Below the pieces are notes generated by a model that had not been told where the DNA came from, did not search any database, and worked only from the letters and a program-made list of their open reading frames with translations. DNA of 64,000 nucleotides, from assembly GCA_014155875.1 (NCBI GenBank), contig JACEFZ010004085.1, positions 28,501 to 92,500 of the forward strand. The letters run 5' to 3'. Numbering within the stretch: position 1 is the stretch's first letter; every line of letters begins with the position of its first letter. The DNA is from Cepaea nemoralis. Lineage: Eukaryota > Mollusca > Gastropoda > Stylommatophora > Helicidae. Both the position numbers and the translations under genes were made by a program. This document shows, piece by piece, positions 10,801 to 22,187 of the stretch.

Positions 10801-10965
10801 GATCCCCTCTACTACTATTTCCTCACTGTCTCGCACATACACAAACACCCACTCTCTCACCCCCACTAGTTCTGTCTGTCTCTCTTTCTCTCTTTTCCCC
10901 TGACTTATTCTCATTAACAAACACAGACACGCAAAACACACTACACTCACATACACATTACCCTC
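10801..10965. repeat. CT- and CA-rich low-complexity DNA
   Basis: Mixed CTCTCT, ACACAC and CTGTCTGTC runs with no regular period. Confidence 0.7.
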
Positions 10966-11167
10966 GCGTTTTCCTCGTCTGCTGACAGTACTCACAAAAG
11001 AGGATGAAGAAGAGAAAAAAGCGAAACGCAGTACTTTCTGCAATATCTGGTCTCCTGTAGTGCCCCAAGGGTTGACTATAGCAGCTACCAATCTTCTTCC
11101 CAATCAGGGACACGAGATTGTGTCTGCGACATGCCGGTTTTATTTGGTTTCTGGGCTTCTTCTTCTT

Positions 11168-11174
11168 CATCTGT

Positions 11175-11263
<89 letters not shown>
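11168..11263. repeat. (TC)n microsatellite, 96 bp
   Basis: Uninterrupted TC dinucleotides. Confidence 0.98.
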
Positions 11264-11264
<1 letters not shown>

Positions 11265-11288
11265 CATTTTCTTCTTCTACTTCTACTA

Positions 11289-11526
11289 CGCCGGTCTCCG
11301 TGGCGAAGACTTTACGGACGCGGTTCGTGATCCCGCATACCGAAACACAACTGCGCGCGATTTAGCAGCAGACCGTGTTGCGTTGGGTTTTGTTACGAAA
11401 TGGTAAGGGTGCCGTTCGTTCAGACAGCAATGGCAAACTCCTGAACGTAAAGCTTGCCAAGAGATCGAACACAAAATAAAATGCTGCTGTTGACTGTAAA
11501 CGTCCTGTAAAAGGATATGCAACTAA
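11289..11526 (+). mobile_element. SINE2, tRNA-headed SINE, full copy
   Basis: Head GGTCTCCGTGGCGAAG (11293-11308) with a degenerate B box GCGGTTCGTGATCCC. The body has GTTCAGACAGCAATGGCAAAC and ends in GGATATGCAACTAAC, matching the other SINE2 copies. Confidence 0.8.
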
Positions 11527-11532
11527 CATTTT

Positions 11533-11850
<318 letters not shown>

Positions 11851-11859
11851 ACTACTACT

Positions 11860-11975
11860 ACTGCAACAACTTCTTTTTCTGCCTTTTCATCATCAACTTC
11901 TTTTTCTGCTTCTTCTCATCCTTCTTCTTCTTCTTTTTCTTCTTCTTTCTCTTCGTCTTCATTCCTGCTGCTGCT
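11860..11975. repeat. TTC-rich imperfect microsatellite
   Basis: CTTCTTTTTCTGC and TTCTTCTTC repeats. Confidence 0.8.
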
Positions 11976-12102
11976 ACTATTGTCAAGTATCAAAGTATTC
12001 ATGCTACTTAACGGAGCCGGAGTGTCATTTGAAAGTGATGAGTTCGATTCCAGTTTACCCATGTATCAATACTGTATTTGTACCATTTCTGGTGTCCACT
12101 GG

Positions 12103-12151
12103 TTTGTTTGCTTGTTTGTTTGTTTGTTTGTTTGTTTGTTTGTTTGTTTTG
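12103..12151. repeat. (TTTG)n microsatellite
   Basis: About twelve TTTG/TTGT tetranucleotides. Confidence 0.95.
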
Positions 12152-12934
12152 GTGTTTGTTTTATTTTTTATTTTTTTTAATTTTAGATTGAGAGCTGAAA
12201 GCAGCTTGTCCAAACAATTGCCACGCAGTGCACAGACAATGGCTGTAATTGCCAATACTCCAATATAACACACGTACCCAGATGTGTAACGCTGGGATCC
12301 TTATTCCTTCCGCCAAGCATTAACGTTCTGTATACATTTACTATCATCAGCATCATCGTCATAATCCCCATCATGTTTAGTATCATCATCAAGTGCCTCT
12401 CCTCGTTGATGGGCGGCTGTAATAAATCTCAAAATCCCTTTGTCAAACAACTATTCATTGTGGAGACGGCACGTGATATGTTCGTTTAACCTCCATCTCA
12501 GACCATCTATAGCAATAACATTCGTTTGATAACGTTATCTTTTGTATTTAGCTGTGTCGAAAGACATATATCATCCAATGTAAAGAATGATTAAACTTAG
12601 CATGTCTTAATTTAACATGTTCACAACACGGTCCGTCTCTGCAAAGAGAAATTATATCAAAGTTCGCTGCTTATAACGCAAGTTGTGAACACATTCCAAT
12701 TCAACAGTTTATGGGAGCCATATTATTTGACCGTTTGGATTGCAATTTGGTGCACACTATTGACACATGCCATATTTGAAGTGTGCAAAATTGCGTGCTT
12801 CTATTTTAATTATTAGCTGACAAACACGTTGTCATGCATTATTTCTGAACGCCCCCCCTCCCCCTCATATAAGGCAGATATGATCGGGGCCTTTTGAAAT
12901 TGTGTGTATTGTGCAGAAGAACGGGTAAATCATC
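12152..12934. other. Spacer with a short inverted repeat
   Basis: No gene. TGTTCACAAC near 12618 and GTTGTGAACA near 12684 form a 10-bp inverted repeat about 70 bp apart, too short to call an element. A (CAT)-rich patch lies at 12345-12390. Confidence 0.45.
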
Positions 12935-13358
12935 ACGACTGGAGAGAATGGTGCTGCAGGGAGTGACCAGGAGATGTGGCCGATACTCAGATCATCCCGA
13001 CTGGAGAGAATGGTGATGCAGGGAGTGACCAGGAGATGTGGCCGATACTCAGATCATCCCGACTGGAGAGAATGGGGATGCAGGAGGTGACCGGGAGATG
13101 TGGCCGATACTCAGATCATCCCGACTGGAGAGAATGGGGATGCAGGAGGTGACCGGGAGATGTGGCCGATACTCAGATCATCCCGACTGGAGAGAATGGT
13201 GATGCAGGGAGTGACCAGGAGATGTGGCCGATACTCAGATCATCCCGACTGGAGAGAATGGGGATGCAGGGATCGATCAGGAAATGTGGCTGATACTCAG
13301 ATCATCACGGCTTGGAGAGAATGGGGATGCAGAGAGTGACAGGAGATGTGGACGATAC
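12935..13358. repeat. 62-bp minisatellite, about 6.5 copies
   Basis: Unit contains GATGTGGCCGATACTCAGAT, CATCCCGACTGGAGAGAATG and GGATGCAGG. Copies differ by AGGGAGTGACCAGG against AGGAGGTGACCGGG and decay at both ends. Open frames across it only reflect the repeat. Confidence 0.95.
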
Positions 13359-13380
13359 TCACAGTTCCGAGGAAATGCCA

Positions 13381-13600
13381 GTTAGTTGCATATCCTTTAG
13401 AGGACGTCTCAGTCACACACACCCCCCCCCCCCCCCCAGCATTTTTTGGTTATCTGTGATCTCTTGGCAAGATTGCGTTCAGTAGTTTGCCATTTCTTTC
13501 TGAACGACCGGCACTCATACCTTTGTATGGGAAACCAACGCAAGGCGGTCTGCTTCTAACTCACCCACAGCTGTGTTTCCAACGCAATATGCCGGATTAC
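13381..13600 (-). mobile_element. SINE2 copy with an internal poly-C run
   Basis: Matches SINE2 from the 3' end (GTTAGTTGCATATCC at 13381) to the GCGGTCTGC and ACAGCTGTGTTTC region; the tRNA head is missing. A run of 16 C (13422-13437) replaces the short AACACCAGC seen in the copy at 6217-6464. Confidence 0.78.
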
Positions 13601-13844
13601 GATTGACACTCATGATTGCAGATGAAGCACGTATGATAATGCCCCGAGTGCTATATTGTTGGTTCCATACTCAACTCAGTTTAACATATTTCAACTGTTC
13701 CTGACCCGTCATAATAATTATAAAAGAAATGATCAGGGGAGATTCTGACATTATTTGATATCATAATGAATTACCCAAACATACACAATATGTATAGTTT
13801 TAAACTTAGTGAAAGTGAATGATGAATAATATGTATGTCTTAAC
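13601..13844. other. Spacer between two oppositely oriented SINE2 copies
   Basis: AT-rich, with no supported feature of its own. Confidence 0.5.
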
Positions 13845-14044
13845 CATAATCCGGCATACCACGTTCGAAACACAGCTGGGAGAGATTTGGAAGCAGGCCG
13901 CTTTGCCTTGGTTTTCATGCAATAGTATGAGTGCTACTCGTTCAGAAAGCAATGGCAATAGTATTGAACGTAAACTATCTAAGAAATCACAAACAGCCCA
14001 CAAATATTGGGGGTGGCATCGACGTCCTGTAAAGGATATACAAC
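13845..14044 (+). mobile_element. SINE2 copy, head-truncated
   Basis: Shares GTTCGAAACACAGCTG, GTTCAGAAAGCAATGGCAA and GTCCTGTAAAGGATAT with the other copies. It lies opposite the copy at 13381-13600. Confidence 0.8.
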
Positions 14045-14397
14045 GAATCCACCTCCTAACCATTTAGGAAACAGTTGTGAAGCATTGTGCACTTCTGAAC
14101 GTCCCTGAAGGTGGCAATGAGGATCCAACATTATTTGTGACACTCTATAGTCAACCTACCAGGGTGCTGCAGGTGATCCCATAATAAACCAGAGAAGACC
14201 CACGATACTTACTGGGACTCATTATGTCATCCCAGAGCAGAACCCTTGGAAGGATACAGCCACAAAAGGCATAGTTTAGAGAAATTCATAGAGCACAGTG
14301 CACATTGCACATATGTGTGCTTCATAAGTAGCGTTAGGGCCTGTATCTGTATTCAACAGAAATGGTTGAACATCATATGGGCATTTGGGGTTTTTAT
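14045..14397. other. Spacer, nothing recognised
   Basis: No supported feature. Confidence 0.5.
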
Positions 14398-14840
14398 CAT
14401 ATATAGAACCTATTTTGCTGTATGGCAGTGAATCTTGGAATGAAAATGAACAAATTATGAAGAACGTGTAAGTAACAGAGATGTTGTTCTTATGACGAAT
14501 TTTGCGAATTCCTTGGACTGCCAGAGTAACTAACGACGATTGCCTGAAAGAGGCTAATGAAACAAGAACATTACATACAATAATAAGAAAGAGACAAACA
14601 GCTTTCTTTGGTCGTGTGATGAGAAGAGAGGCATTAGAGAACATCATGACGACTGGAAAGATCGAGGGAAAGAGAGGCAGAGGCCGACCAAGAGAAATGA
14701 TGGTGGATGGATTGAGACAGTGGCATGGAAGAATATCAACGACAAAGTTGATCCAGAACACCATAGACCGAGATCTGTGGAGAGACATGAACGCCTATGC
14801 CAGCTGGCATGGCACTTAATGATATTAATGATGAGCATAC
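14398..14840 (+). pseudogene. RTE-A LINE 3' fragment (copy c)
   Basis: The C-terminal end of an RTE reverse transcriptase. It begins inside the thumb coding region (LLYGSESWN-like, near 14412) and continues with RIPWTARVTNDD, RKRQTAFFGRVMRRE, GKIEGKRGRGRPREMM and DLWRDMNAYASWHGT, ending at a stop near 14817. The tail TTAATGATATTAATGATGA matches the family's (TGA)n 3' end. It has a frame change near 14465-14500. The 5' truncation is typical of target-primed insertion. Best match within this window is the RTE-A copy ending at 46465. Confidence 0.9.
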
Positions 14841-14869
14841 GTGATACAATTAAGAGGATCAGTATTTCA

Positions 14870-15240
14870 TGAACAATAAGCAGCAGTCAGTGTAGCCGGT
14901 GAAACTTCAGACTGGTTTGAAATTCAAAGAGTATTAAGACAAGGCTTCATTGTCTCCCCATGCCTATTCAACATATTCAGAAACTGTAATGAGAAATGTC
15001 AAAAGTGACGAAGTAGAAAATTGTGATCCAATCATAATCGGTAGAAATCAATTTCCAGACTTATATATGCTGATGACAAGGTTCTCCTCTCACGTAGTGT
15101 TAACTGGTTAGAGGAGTTGATCCTGTCCTGTCAAGACACGGTGACAATTAAAATCTTTTCACTGAGTTTAAACAAAACAAACATAAATTCTTGGTTAGAT
15201 GCAATGAGGACATGTTCAACAGAAGTGAGAAGCAGGCGGG
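14870..15240 (+). pseudogene. Degenerate reverse transcriptase fragment of another LINE
   Basis: Conceptual translation shows an RT core: a QG/SP box (VLRQGFIVSPCLFNIF near 14930-14980) and the catalytic box LIYADDKVLLS (15059-15091), separated by frame changes and stops. It does not match RTE-A, RTE-B or the I-like LINE closely, and the stretch between its boxes is badly decayed. It immediately follows the RTE-A tail at 14840. Orientation and core boxes are clear; family assignment is not. Confidence 0.7.
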
Positions 15241-15589
15241 CCACATCAATGCACAAGGTCAATAGTATTCACTTATTCAGTGCCAAAGGATAATCTTTCG
15301 TCAAATGTCGCCTCCCATTTGGACAGAAGGACAATATATCGCCATTCTATGGTCTTCGTGATATTTGATTTGTTTCAAGGTATTTTCCGCAATGTCAATA
15401 TGCGGTGAACGTAAATTTACATATAATACTTGTTCATTTGATTGTGTACATGTGTGGTCCGAACTTACGTTTTGTTTGGCACTGAATCAGTTTACAGCCT
15501 ATGACACAACACCAGCTAATAAATAAAATACAACTGGTGTAACACGCATCGTTCCTGCAGCAAGCCATGGATGTGAGGTATGGATCATT
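15241..15589. other. Spacer with a 12-bp inverted repeat
   Basis: TTCAGTGCCAAA near 15277 and TTTGGCACTGAA near 15476 are inverted about 200 bp apart. This could be a decayed MITE but no target duplication was found. Confidence 0.35.
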
Positions 15590-16105
15590 CTGCAATCTTA
15601 CGGGCACCTTGCTTTGTTGGCAGACGATAGTTTGTTACATTGTGCTTCAAAATATGCATAACAACCTCTCCACTGCTCTAAGCCTGGGCCGAATTGTAGA
15701 GACCATGTCTTACCCATGCAGCATGATCCCTCTCTCGGCCTGCCCATTGTAATCCAGAGGAATGGTAACACCAATACGTCTGGATCAAGACAAGCTGCAG
15801 AAGCTGTCGGATCAACAAAGCAATGCTTTAACTGTTCGTTTATCAGAGCTTCGATCCTAGACCAGTTATCTACCAAGGCTTAGAACCTGGTCTACTCTGC
15901 CATGACATTTAGTTTTTAGGTTGCATTTCCTCGCACCAGGATAAGTCTTGTACCCTCCCAATTGCGCTTCTTCACCCGAAGCCGTTGGCACAATGAGGAT
16001 TGTCGGATTTGGTAAGCGTCACCCAACATTCACCGCGTACAGAAAGCAGGTAGCACCGTCTACTGTTATACAATATCTCAGTCATATCTGACCGAGACTT
16101 GGCTT
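15590..16105 (+). mobile_element. SINE3-like interspersed repeat, full-length-like copy
   Basis: Shares with 23225-23718 (opposite strand) the segments GGCAGACGATAGT, CCATGCAGCATGA, CTCTCTCGGCCTGCC, GATCCTAGACCAGTT, CCAAGGCTTAG and GCAGGTAGCACCGTCTACTGT. Non-coding, about 500 bp. No clear tRNA head is seen, so calling it a SINE is provisional. It could be a non-autonomous LINE derivative. Confidence 0.78.
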
Positions 16106-16451
16106 TCATTTGTTTAAATCGCTAAAGAAGAAAACTTGACCCTTTTCAGCTTCAATGTTAATGAAAAGTTCTTAGAATATCCAGGACCATGAAGCAGAAA
16201 ATACTGTCACTCTACAAGATCACCATCGATCAATTAGTTTATAGATATTGATTCGTGCTTATTGAGTAATAGAAATGGGTGATAGGGAGTAAACATAAGA
16301 ATACACACCAGGCAATTGAATCAATTCCAACGTCTTAGTGATCACAAAAAAGTTAGTCATTTCGGTAATTTCAATTAATCAACTTCGGTTATTTCAATAC
16401 ATTCAACCAACTTTATCATATAAAGAGTTTAAAGAGGTTTAAAGGATAAAC
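16106..16451. other. Spacer; a short stretch recurs at 25885-25990
   Basis: The stretch around AAAAGTTCTTAGAA...CCAGGACCATGAAGCAGAA (about 16140-16240) resembles AAAGCTCTTAGAA...CGTGGACCAAAGAAGAACC near 25920. It may be an old dispersed repeat. Confidence 0.35.
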
Positions 16452-16674
16452 GGTCGACTTTATTGCCTCACATTTTACCCCATATTGTTCGGTCTTCTTT
16501 TCACAGAGCAGTCTATTGACAGCGTCACACAGGGAGCTAACTCCTTAGCTCCAGCAACGACCCCCAGGAGTCTCCGAGAAAACTGCCCTCGTGAACAGAA
16601 TACAAGTGCGGAATCACACCCAGAACTTTCAGAGCGCGAGGACGGCGGCTTAACCACTTAGCCACGGAGCCCCC
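16452..16674 (-). mobile_element. SINE1 copy
   Basis: The complement runs from GCTCCGTGGCTAAGTGGTTAA (16652-16672) through a mutated B box to the CGACCG end near 16452. The middle AGACTCCTGGGGGTCGTTGC matches other SINE1 copies. Confidence 0.82.
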
Positions 16675-16679
16675 ATTTC

Positions 16680-17700
16680 CATCATTTCAATCCGTTCAAT
16701 CATGTCAACCCATTCAATCATGTCAACCCGTTCAATCATTTCAATCCGTTCAACCATGTCAACCCGTTCAATCATTTCAAGCCGTTCAATCATATCAACC
16801 AGTTCAATCATGTCAACCCGTTCAATCATGCCAACCCGTTCAATCATGTCAGCTCGTTCAATCATGACAATCCGCTTAATCATGGCAATCCATTCAATCA
16901 TATCATTCCGTTCAATCATGTCAACCCATTCAATAATGTTAAACCGCTCAATCATATCAATCAGTTCAATCATGTCATTCCGTTTAATCATTTCAATCCG
17001 TTCAATCAAGTCAATCCGTTCAATTATGTCAATCAACTCAATCATGTCAATCCGTTCAATCATGTCAATCCGTTCAATCATGTCAACCCTTTCAATCACG
17101 TTAACCCGTTCAATCACGTCAATCCGTTCAATTATTCCAATCCATTCAATCATGGCAATCCGCTCAATCATATCAATCCGTTCGTTCAAACCAACCAGCT
17201 AAATCATTTCAGTCCGTTCAATAATGTCAACCCGTTCAAACATTCAACCCGTTCAATCACGTCAACCCTTTCAATCACGCCAATCCGTTCATTTATGTCA
17301 ATCCATTCAATCATATAAATCCGTTCTATCATGTCAAACCGTTCAATCATGCCAACCGGTTCAATCATGTCAACCCGTTCATCACGTCAACTCGTTCAAT
17401 TATTTCAATCATGTTAACACATTCAATCGTGTTAACCCGTTCTATCATGTCAACCCGTTCAATCATGTCAACCAGCTCAATCATGTCAACCCGTTCAATC
17501 ACGTCAATTCGTTCAATTATGTCAATCCATTCAATTATTTCAGTCTGTTCAATCATTTCAATCCGTTCAGTCATTTCAATCCGTTTAGCCATTCAAACCG
17601 TTCAGTCATTTCAATCCGTTCAATCAGTTAAATCCGTTCAATCATTGCAATTAATCCAATCGATGTGAGAATTTTCAGCAGTTCTGTCTTTCCAATAAAT
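16680..17700. repeat. 18-bp satellite, about 1 kb, imperfect
   Basis: Repeats of an 18-bp unit close to TTCAATCATGTCAACCCG, with common TCAATCCG variants. Because 18 is divisible by three and the unit lacks stops in some frames, the minus strand reads as a hexapeptide repeat (MIERVD/MIERID, 179 codons at 16650-17189) and the plus strand as SIMSTR repeats. Breaks occur near 17195-17260 and 17390. There is no upstream gene structure, so I treat it as a satellite. Confidence 0.93.
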
Positions 17701-17757
17701 TCAATCATTTTGTAAAGCGTGAATAACCCATTACTATGTGCTGCACTTCAATACCAG

Positions 17758-20370
17758 CAATAACAATAATAACAACAGCAGCAGCAACGATAACAACAGA
17801 AGCAGCAACGATAACAACAGAAGCAGCAACGATAACAACAACAGCAGCAACGATAACAACAGCAGCAGCAACGATAACAACAGAAGCAGCAACGATAACA
17901 ACAGAAGCAGCAACGATAACAACAGAAGCAGCAACGATAACAACAGAAGAAGCAACGATAACAACAGAAGAAGCAACGATAACAACAGAAGCAGCAACGA
18001 TAACAACAGAAGCAGCAACGATAACAACAACAGCAGCAACGATAACAACAACAGCAGCAACGATAACAACAACAGCAGCAACGATAACAACAGAAGCAGC
18101 AACGATAACAACAGAAGCAGCAACGATAACAACAACAGCAGCAACGATAACAACAACAGCAGCAACGATAACAACAGCAGCAGCAACGATAACAACACCA
18201 GCAGCAACGATAACAACAGAAGCAGCAACGATAACAACACCAGCAGCAACGATAACAACAGAAGCAGCAACGATAACAACAGAAGCAGCAACGATAACAA
18301 CAGAAGAAGCAACGATAACAACTACAGCAGCAACGATAACAACAACAGCAGCAACGATAACAACAACAGCAGCAACGATAACAACAGAAGCAGCAACGAT
18401 AACAGCAGAAGCAGCAACGATAACAACAGAAGCAGCAACGATAACAACAGCAGCAGCAACGATAACAACAACAGCAGCAACGATAACAACAACAGCAGCA
18501 ACGATAACAACAACAGCAGCAACGATAACAACAACAGCAGCAACGATAACAACAACAGCAGCAACGATAACAACAACAGCAGCAACGATAACAACAACAG
18601 CAGCAACGATAACAACAGAAGCAGCAACGATAACAACAGAAGCAGCAACGATAACAACAACAGCAGCAACGATAACAACAGCCGCAGCAACGATAACAAC
18701 AACAGCAGCAACGATAACAACAACAGCAGCAACGATAACAACAACAGCAGCAACGATAACAACAACAGCAGCAACGATAACAAGAACAACAGCAATGATA
18801 ACAACAACAGCAGCAACGATAACAACAACAGCAGCAACGATAACAACAACAGCAGCACCGATAACAGCAACAGCAGCAACGATAACAACAACAGCAGCAA
18901 CGATAATAACAACAGCAGCAACGATAACAACAACAGCAGCAACGATAACAACAACAGCAGCAACGATAACAACAACAGCAGCAACGATAACAACAACAGC
19001 AGCAACGATAACAACAACAGCAGCAACGATAACAACAACAGCAGCAACGATAACAACAACAACAGCAACGATAACAACAACAGCAGCAACGATAACAACA
19101 ACAGCAGCAAAGATAACAACAACAGAAGCAGCAACGATAACAACAGAAGCTGCAACGATAACAACAGAAGCAGCAACGATAACAACACCAGCAGCAACGA
19201 TAACAACACCAGCAGCAACGATAACAACAGCAGCAACGATAACAACAGAAGCAGCAACGATAACAACAGAAGCAGCAACGATAACAACAACAGCAGCAAC
19301 GATAACAACAACAGCAGCAACGATAACAACAACAGCAGCAACGCTAACAACAGAAGCAGCAACGATAACAACAACAGCAGCAACGATAACAACAGAAGCA
19401 GCAACGATAACAACAACAGCAGCAACGATAACAACAGAAGCAGCAACGATAACAACACCAGCAGCAACGATAACAACAACAGCAGCAATGATAACAACAA
19501 CAGCAGCAACGATAACAACAGAAGCAGCAACGATAACAACAACAGCAGCAACGATAACAACAGAAGCAGCAACGATAACAACAACAGCATCAACGATAAC
19601 AACAACAGCAGCAACGATAACAACAGCAGCAGCAACGATAACAACAACAGCAGCAACGATAACAACAACAGCAGCAACGATAACAACAGAAGCAGCAACG
19701 ATAACAACAACAGCAGCAACGATAACAACAGAAGCAGCAACGATAACAACAACAGCAGCAACGATAACAACACCAGCAGCAACGATAACAACAGAAGCAG
19801 CAACGATAACAACAACAGCAGCAACGATAACAACAACAACAGCAATGATAACAACAACAGCAACGATAACAACAGCAGCAGCAACGATAACAACAGCAGC
19901 AGCAACGATAATAACAACAGCAGCAACGATAACAACAACAGCAACAACGATAACAACAGCAGCAACGATAACAACAGAAGCAGCAACGATAACAACAGAA
20001 GCAGCAATGATAACAACAGCAGCAGCGATGATAACAACAACAGCAGCAATGATAACAACAGCAGCAGCAACGATAACAACAGCAGCAACGATAACAACAG
20101 AAGCAGCAACGATAACAACAGCAGCAGCAACGATAACAACAGCAGCAACTATAATAACAGCAGCAACGATAACAACAGAAGCAGCAACGATAACAACAAC
20201 AGCAGCAACGATAACAACAACAGCAGCAACGATAACATCAGCAGCAGCAACGATAACAACAGCAACAGCAACGATAACAACACTAGCAGCAACGATAACA
20301 ACAGCAGCAGCAACGATAACAACAGCAGCAGCAACGATAACAACAACAGCAGCAACGATAACAACAGCAT
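17758..20370. repeat. 21-bp satellite, about 2.6 kb, about 125 copies
   Basis: Unit GCAGCAACGATAACAACA plus a variable triplet (AAC, AGA, AGC or ACC, read as the codon after AAC AAC). In frame it reads as the heptapeptide SSNDNN followed by N, R, S or T. Unit changes are mostly whole-triplet gains or losses, so several frames stay open for 800-900 codons. Five of six frames are open; the sixth has TAA in every full unit. The openness follows from unit composition and is not evidence of coding. Confidence 0.96.
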
Positions 20371-20484
20371 TTACAAATGTGTTGCATGCCTCTTTAAATA
20401 AACGTTGCAATCAACCCTAGCATTTATTGGCTTATTTCCGCTCACTCGCTGTGAACTCAGGCATAGTCCACACACACCATCTCT

Positions 20485-20595
20485 AGTAGCACAGGGACTG
20501 AATTTGTCTTGTGGCATTAGCTGTCCCTATTACCAGTATCCCTCGCCACCAGGCGAACCCACTCCAACTTTAGAGGCACTTGTAATTTTCGAGCC
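20485..20595 (-). mobile_element. SINE4 body fragment
   Basis: The complement reads AAATTACAAGTGCCTCT...GGCGAGGGATACTGGTAATAGGG, matching the body of the SINE4 copies at 46711-46945 and 21460-21680. It is cut by the left arm of the foldback element. Confidence 0.7.
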
Positions 20596-20990
20596 TTCAT
20601 CAGCAAACAAATACATAAAAAATACAATATATAATCACGGAGAATACCCTCAAGTGACTACATTAAGGCATAAGAAATAAGAACAGGAAGAGAAGAATAA
20701 AAAGATGAACACGTGAGAACAGTGAAGAAAAAATTAAAATTTGAAAACAATGTTTGCTACTTATCTCAGAATCTATCCAGATGAAATACATGTTAGTATC
20801 ACAACCTGGGGTTCTGAGATAAGTTGCAACATTGTTTTTCTTCAAATTTTCAGTTTTTCTGCATTGTTCTCATGTTTTTATCTTTTTTTCATATTTCTCA
20901 TCCCGTTCTTATGCCTTAATGTAGTTACTGGAGGGTCTTCTCAGTGATTATATGTTGTGGTTTGTGTGTATTTGTTTGCTGATGAAGGCT
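20592..20990. mobile_element. Foldback element: 180-bp imperfect inverted repeat
   Basis: Left arm 20592-20778 and right arm 20812-20990 are reverse complements with scattered mismatches: AGCCTTCATCAGCAAACAAA at the outer left against its complement at the outer right, ACATTAAGGCATAAGAA, and ACTTATCTCAGAA at the inner ends. The loop is about 33 bp. No protein is encoded. The outer ends carry CTGATGAAGGC, discussed under findings. It may be a foldback transposon or two head-to-head copies of one repeat. Confidence 0.82.
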
Positions 20991-21459
20991 ACGCGCCGCA
21001 ACGTCCTATATTTCATAATTCTGTTCTGTAAAGCTGCGTTACATTGTGTTATTTTATATTGTTTACATTTCCACAGCTTTACCACAGTTCCACTAATCCC
21101 AAGCAAGTAGCAGCAAGAGTTCCATGCAACCCGTCCTGGAGTCTCGTGGTATAGTAAAGACATTTTGAGAAACTGTGAGTCTTCGACGCGACCGCCTGTA
21201 GACCCAGTTGATGCTTCAGGGAAGTCCCAACACTGTTTATCATCTCTACTTTTTTAGTCTCGTTTCGATATAAATTCTTTCATCCTTGTCTTTTTAATTT
21301 CCCCAATTTTATCCTACACTTTCTTTTCCCCTTTCCTCGCCTTTTTGAGTTAGTTCGTCATTAGCTCAGTGAGATCCCTGTATATGATCCTTGTGCTGTT
21401 GTAATATTTGACTTTGTGATTGTGTTGCTTGTTATGAGTCATCACTCTTAGAAATACAC
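20991..21459. other. Spacer, nothing recognised
   Basis: No supported gene or repeat. Confidence 0.45.
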
Positions 21460-21680
21460 TACGAGATCGACATGGTCGAGTGGATAGAGCGTTTTTTCTT
21501 AAATATCCGGTATGCTTATGTCGAGGTAGCTGGTCAGTTGGACTAAAATGTCGACTTCTCGTCCTTGATTTGGGGATGTAAATTACAATTACCTCTGAAA
21601 TCGTCTGATGGCGAGGTACACTGGTAATAGGGAAAGTTAATTCATACTCAAAAATAAGTCCAGTGAACTATAAATAGCAG
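21460..21680 (+). mobile_element. SINE4, tRNA-headed SINE
   Basis: Head with A-box-like TGGTCGAGTGG (21474-21484) followed by CTTAAATATCCGGT and a body AAATTACAATTACCTCTGAAA and CACTGGTAATAGGG. Shares the whole layout with 46711-46945. The B box is mutated. Confidence 0.75.
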
Positions 21681-21711
21681 CAGTTATGCCGACTATGCTT
21701 GGGTTCAAAGC

Positions 21712-21737
21712 GGGGGGGGGGGGGGGGGGGGGGGGGG
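21712..21737. repeat. Poly-G run, 26 bases
   Basis: Uninterrupted G homopolymer just downstream of SINE4. Confidence 0.95.
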
Positions 21738-21752
21738 ATACGCACAAATATA

Positions 21753-21912
21753 TACAGGGTGTTCTTTTAATGGCTGTGGGTTTTTTTTTTTAATATTGCC
21801 GTTTCAAGTTTTGTATTTACTTTTTATGTTGCATGACTTCCACAGAGGGTGAATACAAAACTTGGAACGGCAATATTTTCAAAAGTTACAGTCATTAAAA
21901 ATACGCCCTATA
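21753..21912. mobile_element. Tc1/mariner-type MITE, 156 bp
   Basis: CAGGGTGTTC at the left (21755) and the complement of TAGGGCGTATTT at the right (to 21910). Inner arms AATATTGCCGTTTCAAG and its complement make a long palindrome. It is flanked by TA dinucleotides (21753-21754 and 21911-21912), the usual target of this superfamily. No coding capacity. Confidence 0.82.
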
Positions 21913-21937
21913 GATAAATAAAAATATGACTAAAAAG

Positions 21938-22107
21938 TTCGACTAGCACCTCGTAGACTTGACAGACGATAGCGTTTTACATTGTGCTTCAAAAAAAAAA
22001 AAACATAATCACTTATACCCATGGCGGGGACAAGGGATGGGATTATACCTCTCCATAGCACAAAGCCTGGGCTGAATTTTAAAGACCATATGTTGTCCAT
22101 GCTGCTT

Positions 22108-22187
<80 letters not shown>

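Noticed and set aside
11980..12151. SINE head with B-box-like AGTTCGATTCC near 12042
   Set aside because: No A box at the right distance and no second copy of the body in the window.
16702..17668. Plus-strand SIMSTR-type frames as a repeat protein
   Set aside because: Follows from the 18-bp unit and breaks whenever the unit length changes; no flanking gene structure.
17705..20410. Open frames of about 900 codons on both strands of the 21-bp array
   Set aside because: The unit has no stop in five of six frames and a length divisible by three, so openness is automatic; no start context, splice or domain supports a gene.
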